Shown piece by piece: positions 58,032 through 64,000 of a DNA stretch of 64,000 bases. Numbering within the stretch: the first letter of the stretch is position 1; every line of letters starts with the position of its first letter. The stretch is from CAZCFB01 sp964511535 (GTDB taxonomy: Bacteria > Myxococcota_A > Polyangia > GCA-2747355 > CAZCFB01): positions 1-64,000 of the forward strand of contig CAZEFW010000027.1 in the NCBI GenBank assembly GCA_964511535.1. Reading direction: 5' to 3'. Position numbers and translations under genes: made by a program. The notes under the pieces are model-generated. The model did not search any database. It was not told the DNA's origin and saw only the letters and a list, made by a program, of their open reading frames with translations.

Positions 58032-61000
58032 TCAATAGCCGCCGACCTTGTCGAGCCGACGCTTGAGCGCCGCGCTGTCAGGCTTGAGCTCCAGCGCGCG
58101 CTTCCACGCCCGGGCGGCGTCCTCGTTGCGGCGCAGGTTGAAGTACGCGTCACCCAGCAGGGTGTGGGCCCGCGCGCTGCGGGGCAGGAGTCGGGTGGCC
58201 CTGCGCCCCACCTCCACCGCCTCGGCGTTCTTCCCCTGCTCGAACGCCACCGTGGCCAGGCCGAGGGCAGCCTTGCCGGAGCTCGAGTCCGCGGCTGTGG
58301 CTTCACGGTAGAGCCGCCGCGCCTCGACGAGCTTCCCCTCACCCAGCGCCGCCGCGGCCCGGGTGACCAGCTGCCTGGCCCTCTCCCGATCCGCGCGGCG
58401 CGGCTTCTTCTCCGCCTTGGCCGGAGGCGGCGCGGTGCGCTTGGCCTTGGCCAGCTCCCTGGCGACCTGGCTCAGCTTGGCCCTCGCCGCCCTGTTCTCC
58501 GGGTCGAGCAGCACCAGCGCGCTCAGCGCCTTTTCGGCGCCGGCCAGCTCCCCCCGGTCCATGAGCTTGTCGGCGTGAGCCAACAGGCCGCGGGACATGC
58601 GCGCCCGGGCCTCCACCGTCCGCTCGCCCGAAGGGTCCACCACCTTGAGCCGTCGCAGAAAGTAGAGCGCGTTCTTGCCCGCCGGCGCGATGTAGCGCCC
58701 CTCGCTCACGGCCAGCTGGATCATGGACAGCAGCCACGCCACCTCGGTATCCGTGGCAGCAGGCCGCTCGCGCCTTGCGCCGGGCGCGGCCGGCTTACCC
58801 GCCTTGGACGGCGGGTAGGCCAGCACCTCCAGCTGTCGGGCATCCGGCGTGAACAGCAGCGCCTCCCGATAGAGCGTCCGCGCCGACCCGGGCGCACCGG
58901 CCTGTACCAGCCGATCGCCCGCCCCCTGCAGCAGCCGGGCGAACCGCTGCCTCATGGGCCGGGTCTCGTCGTTGTCCGGCGCCTCCCGCTCCACCTTCAG
59001 CAGCAGATCCAGCGCGCTCTCCCCTTCCGGGTTGGTGAACTTCCCCTCGGCCGCGGCCTGCTCCGCTTTCCTCAGCAGCTCCCGGTGGGCCAGAGACAGC
59101 CCCGCCGGCGCCTCGCCCGCGGACGTCCCGGCGGCAGGCGGCGGGGGCGCCTCCCTGGGCGCGGGCCGCGGCTTGTCCCGCAGCAGCACCGCCACCATGA
59201 TCACCACCAGCGCGCCGGCGCCGACACCCAGAAAGATCCAGTTGCGGGATGACGGGGCCGCCGCTGGCCGCGCCCGGGCCGGCCGGGCTTCCCGTCCAGC
59301 CCGCTCGTCGAGCACCCCGGTCGGCGGCGGCAGGCCGTCGTAGTCGCTGACCAGCGCGGCCTCGCGCTGCGCCTTGAGCAGGTCGGCCTCGAAGTCGGCC
59401 ATGGACGGGTGCCGCGCCCCCGGGCTGCGCTCCAGGGCCCGGTGCGCCACCCGCTCGAGCGCCTCGGGCACCTCCGCGCCACCGGGCCGTGACCGCAACG
59501 CCGGCGGCGGCCCCTCGCCCTGGGCCGAGATGAACGCCTCGTGGCTCTGCGCCGGGTAGGGCAGCTCGCCGCTCAGGGCCTGGTACAGCAGCACTCCGGC
59601 CGAGTAGATGTCCATGGCCGGCGTGGAGATCTCGCTGCGCACCAGCTCGGGCGCCATGTAGCCGGTGGTCCCCACCCGGTCCCCCTCGCCTTCCCCCTCG
59701 CTGACGAACGCCTTGCCGCCGAAGTCGAGGATCTTGACGTAGTCCCCCTTCCCCTCCCGCTCCATCAACATGATGTTCTCGGGCTTCAGATCCCGGTGAA
59801 CGATGCCGGAGTCGTGCACCGCGTGCAGCGCCCGCGCCACCTGGCGGAAGATGCCCACCACCCGCCCGGGCTCCAGGATGCCCTCGCGCGCCATGACAGC
59901 CGCGAGGCTCTCCCCCTCCAGCAGCTCCATGGCGAAGTAGAACCGGCCGTCGGACAGCTCGCCGAAGTCGAGCACGTCCACGATGTTGGGGTGGCCCACC
60001 CGGGAGCAGGCCCGGGCCTCCATGCGGAACACCTCGATGGCCCTCGACCGCCGCGCCAGGTCGGGCGACAGGATCTTCACCGCCACCTTGCGCTCCAGGT
60101 CCATGTGCTGGGCGGCGTACACCTCGCCGGTGAAGCCCTTGCCCAGCAGCGAGACCATCTTGTAGCGCGTGCCAGGGATGACCCCGCCCACCTCCAGCGG
60201 CTCGGCCTCGCCGATCTCCCGGTCCACGTCGCCCGCCAGCCCGAAGGAGACCTTGCTCGCCTCGGGGCCGCTGTCGGTGGCGAGCTGGGCCACCTCCCGG
60301 TCCAGGGCGCTGCGCATCATCTCGTCCATGCGCATCAGGTAGGCGGGGCAGGCGCGCTTCAGGTGAGCCGACAGGGCGGCCGAGCCGAAGGAGGGCGACA
60401 GCCGGCGCAGCCCGCTCACCAGCGGATCCCGCGCCTCCTCCAGGCTGCGGGGGCGCCGCTTCGGGTCAAGGCTGAGCATGGACGCCACCGCCCGGATGAT
60501 GTCCCCCGGCACGTCCTGCCGGTCGATGAGCGGGGCGGTCCAGCTCCCGGACAGCACCTGGCGCACGTAGCCGGTGGGGTCGGCGGCCACCAGCTGCGTG
60601 CCGCTGAGCAGCTGCCACACCACCAGGCCCACGGCGAACACGTCGGATCGTACGTCGAGCGGCTGCTTGAGCACCACCTCGGGCACGGCGTAGCCAGGGC
60701 TCTGAAACAGGCGCGTGACCTTCTGCTCGCCCAGCCGCACGGCGCCGAAGGAGCCGAGGTCCACGACCTTGACCACGCCGTCGAAGGAGAGCATCACCTC
60801 CAGGGGCCACGGCGCGTCCGCGGCGAAGGTGGACGCGCCCTCCACCTCCCGCCGCCGCAGGCTGATGTAGTTGAGCGCCTCGCACATCTCGAGGCCCACG
60901 AACATGGCCACCTCGGGCAGCAGCGCATCCTGCCCGGACAGCTCGTCCAGCAAGTCGGGCAGGTGTATGCCGTCCACGAACTCCATGGCGATGAAGTAGC

Positions 61001-61247
61001 GGTCGTCCGCCTGCCCCACCTCGAGCACCTGCACCAGGTTGCCGTGGATCAGCCGCACCAGCATGGCCGCGTCCTGGCGAAAGCGTCGCTTGAACTCGGG
61101 CAGCCGGGCCAGCTCCTGGCGGATCACCTTGACCGTGCAGAGGCGGGAGAACTGGCCCACGGTGCGGGCCAGGTACACCTCGGAGGTGATCCCCGAGGCG
61201 AGCTCCTCCAGCAGAAGGTATGAGCCGAACAGGCGCGGCAGACTCAT
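58032..61247 (-). CDS. Tandem pseudokinase-kinase membrane protein with C-terminal TPR domain
   Basis: 1071 aa from ATG 61247, with GGAG 7 nt upstream. Residues 5-285 form a first kinase fold that keeps the ATP-site Lys (VKV, Lys40) but has no HRD catalytic loop and has DLG (163-165) in place of DFG, so it is a pseudokinase. Residues 360-630 are a complete Ser/Thr kinase: GKGFTGEVYAA, Lys391, HRDLKPEN (484-491), DFG (508-510), GTTGYMAPE. One membrane segment (about 670-690) leads to a C-terminal region with TPR repeats (about 960-1071). The pseudokinase may gate the second domain, as in the eukaryotic JAK layout (analogy, not homology). It stands alone between the small protein and aconitase. 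Confidence 0.9.
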   Translation of the reverse strand: MSLPRLFGSYLLLEELASGITSEVYLARTVGQFSRLCTVKVIRQELARLPEFKRRFRQDAAMLVRLIHGNLVQVLEVGQADDRYFIAMEFVDGIHLPDLLDELSGQDALLPEVAMFVGLEMCEALNYISLRRREVEGASTFAADAPWPLEVMLSFDGVVKVVDLGSFGAVRLGEQKVTRLFQSPGYAVPEVVLKQPLDVRSDVFAVGLVVWQLLSGTQLVAADPTGYVRQVLSGSWTAPLIDRQDVPGDIIRAVASMLSLDPKRRPRSLEEARDPLVSGLRRLSPSFGSAALSAHLKRACPAYLMRMDEMMRSALDREVAQLATDSGPEASKVSFGLAGDVDREIGEAEPLEVGGVIPGTRYKMVSLLGKGFTGEVYAAQHMDLERKVAVKILSPDLARRSRAIEVFRMEARACSRVGHPNIVDVLDFGELSDGRFYFAMELLEGESLAAVMAREGILEPGRVVGIFRQVARALHAVHDSGIVHRDLKPENIMLMEREGKGDYVKILDFGGKAFVSEGEGEGDRVGTTGYMAPELVRSEISTPAMDIYSAGVLLYQALSGELPYPAQSHEAFISAQGEGPPPALRSRPGGAEVPEALERVAHRALERSPGARHPSMADFEADLLKAQREAALVSDYDGLPPPTGVLDERAGREARPARARPAAAPSSRNWIFLGVGAGALVVIMVAVLLRDKPRPAPREAPPPPAAGTSAGEAPAGLSLAHRELLRKAEQAAAEGKFTNPEGESALDLLLKVEREAPDNDETRPMRQRFARLLQGAGDRLVQAGAPGSARTLYREALLFTPDARQLEVLAYPPSKAGKPAAPGARRERPAATDTEVAWLLSMIQLAVSEGRYIAPAGKNALYFLRRLKVVDPSGERTVEARARMSRGLLAHADKLMDRGELAGAEKALSALVLLDPENRAARAKLSQVARELAKAKRTAPPPAKAEKKPRRADRERARQLVTRAAAALGEGKLVEARRLYREATAADSSSGKAALGLATVAFEQGKNAEAVEVGRRATRLLPRSARAHTLLGDAYFNLRRNEDAARAWKRALELKPDSAALKRRLDKVGGY

Positions 61248-61382
61248 TTGATCACTCCAAACGGGTCGAGTCTACCACCGCACAATGGGCGATGCGCGTT
61301 TTCACTACCCCTGGAAATGTGGTCAGAAATGGACGTCGAGCAGGGAGCTCACCTGCGCGATGCTCCGCGATGAAGCGGCGCG

Positions 61383-64000
<2,618 letters not shown>

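Overview
The window is about 64 kb of uniformly high-GC DNA with dense coding. Several things point to a myxobacterium-like lineage (Myxococcota, formerly Deltaproteobacteria), probably an environmental or metagenome-assembled genome. There are many Lsp-type lipoproteins with Pro-Asp-rich linkers. There is an AglZ/FrzS-like pseudo-receiver/coiled-coil protein, PATAN (DUF4388) and roadblock/LC7 proteins, a PEGA protein, a MYXO-CTERM-like sorting tail and a large Ser/Thr kinase. Three runs of exactly 100 N (9442-9541, 11293-11392, 31485-31584) are scaffold joins of unknown true length, so gene order across them is provisional.

Layout. 1-7424 (minus strand): a zinc-ribbon protein (cut by the window edge), HflX, a 1133-residue pseudo-receiver/coiled-coil protein, and an ECF sigma/anti-sigma pair. 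7593-11292: a four-repeat protein of unknown function, a Cys-rich lipoprotein and a VWA lipoprotein with a heptapeptide repeat linker. 11393-14389 (minus): eutL (partial), eutC and eutB, for ethanolamine breakdown in a microcompartment. 14514-22076 (plus): surface lipoproteins (two paralogous Ig-like proteins, a TIG-domain protein, an IgGFc-binding-like protein) and a DUF296 protein. 22082-23180: a REP-associated tyrosine transposase (RAYT) bracketed by inverted pairs of 35-bp palindromes. 23183-33134: a MYXO-CTERM Cys-rich protein, a GH13 amylase lipoprotein, two convergent paralogous lipoproteins, a TPR protein and an unknown secreted protein. 33262-39740: a Tat-exported phosphoesterase, an outer-membrane barrel and a large lipase-like lipoprotein.

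39741-46488: a decayed sensor-kinase fragment, a 3-hydroxyacyl-CoA dehydrogenase, then TPR-PATAN, PATAN, membrane coiled-coil-roadblock, PilZ-like and PEGA genes. These resemble cell-polarity, motility and c-di-GMP-linked modules. 46482-51479: a translationally coupled group of GT2 glycosyltransferase, SAM methyltransferase and a YfhO-like membrane protein fused to a glycoside hydrolase through an internal lipobox. 51686-53719: a secreted ComEC-like metallo-beta-lactamase-fold protein with a histone-H1-like basic tail. 53836-57955: an MttB-family methyltransferase, a molybdopterin oxidoreductase and a small unknown protein. 58032-61247: a pseudokinase-kinase-TPR membrane protein. 61383-64000: aconitase (start outside the window).

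The most unusual items are the secreted MBL/H1-tail protein, the YfhO-hydrolase fusion, the pseudokinase-kinase tandem, the RAYT with fixed-length 35-bp palindromes in four pairs, the four-repeat protein, and two genes (hflX and the methyltransferase) whose true starts appear to be non-standard codons (ACG, CTG) behind near-ideal ribosome binding sites. All family assignments come from reading motifs by eye; no database search was run.
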